This document shows, in pieces, positions 63,970 through 64,000 of a stretch of 64,000 bases of DNA. How positions within the stretch are numbered: the stretch's first letter is position 1; each line of letters opens with the position of its first letter. The position numbers and the translations under genes are program-made. The notes beneath the pieces were generated by a model. That model did no database searches. It was not told where the DNA came from and was given only the letters and a program-made list of their open reading frames with translations. Source of the DNA: Variovorax paradoxus (GTDB lineage Bacteria > Pseudomonadota > Gammaproteobacteria > Burkholderiales > Burkholderiaceae_C); NCBI RefSeq assembly GCF_009755665.1, contig NZ_CP046622.1, forward strand, positions 2,914,001 to 2,978,000. The letters run 5' to 3'.

Positions 63970-64000
63970 ATGAACGACAACAACGAATGGAAAGTGATCT
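63970..64000 (+). CDS. nirD: Nitrite reductase small subunit, start only
   Basis: Only ten codons are inside the window: MNDNNEWKVI. A clear aaggag lies 8 bases before the ATG, and the gene follows nirB, where nirD is usually found; NirD proteins typically open with a W-x-x-V/I motif like this. The rest lies beyond the edge. Confidence 0.7.
   Translation, partial: MNDNNEWKVI

Overview
The window is one contiguous, GC-rich, densely coding bacterial stretch. It most resembles a metabolically versatile betaproteobacterium of the Comamonadaceae, with Variovorax as the closest guess. That placement is inferred from several things together: four TctC/Bug-type solute-binding proteins, a self-sufficient CYP116B-type P450, a complete biotin-independent malonate decarboxylase operon, many CoA-thioester enzymes, and many LysR, IclR, AraC and LacI regulators. 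I saw no rRNA, tRNA, CRISPR array, insertion sequence or phage gene.

Layout. 1-3753: aldo/keto reductase (cut by the window edge) and LysR regulator, then PaiB-like and MocR-like regulators facing away from each other. 3793-5749: TctA/TctB transporter membrane subunits without a TctC. 5950-13531: secreted SMP-30-like protein, glycine-rich lipoprotein, diguanylate cyclase, lipoprotein-type SDR, a metallo-beta-lactamase-fold gene broken by one missing base, a small hypothetical gene and a stripped-down DNA ligase. 13673-24317: malonate utilisation (mdcR, matC, mdcACDEGBH) followed by acetyl-CoA synthetase. 24326-29106: a DUF454 gene, then P450-reductase fusion plus TctC protein facing an IclR regulator. 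29121-33353: EF-G-like GTPase and a PL10-like pectate lyase lipoprotein gene with a one-base frameshift. 33371-37084: LysR, DapA-family lyase, TctC protein and SDR.

37472-53850 is a large acyl-CoA catabolic island: a thiolase-fold protein without the nucleophilic Cys plus a DUF35 partner, a CoA-transferase, an AraC regulator, two TctC proteins, thiolase, two MaoC proteins, SDRs, acyl-CoA dehydrogenase, two acyl-CoA ligases, two thioesterases and an enoyl-CoA hydratase/isomerase. Together these look like a beta-oxidation-type route with a possible retro-aldol step for an imported carboxylic acid I cannot identify.

53858-61164 holds a LacI regulator facing a TRAP transporter, a VOC protein, a RuBisCO-like protein and a DUF1537 acid-sugar kinase. 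This is probably an acid-sugar pathway in which the kinase makes the phosphate that the RuBisCO-like protein decarboxylates or cleaves, and it is the best candidate here for an undescribed system. 61484-64000 begins a nitrite assimilation operon (nirB, then the start of nirD) behind a sigma-54-like promoter and a leader with four consecutive hairpins.

Two genes, at 11349-12250 and 31549-33353, each need a single added base to read through. They may be real pseudogenes or sequencing errors. All family assignments come from reading motifs by eye; no database search was possible.
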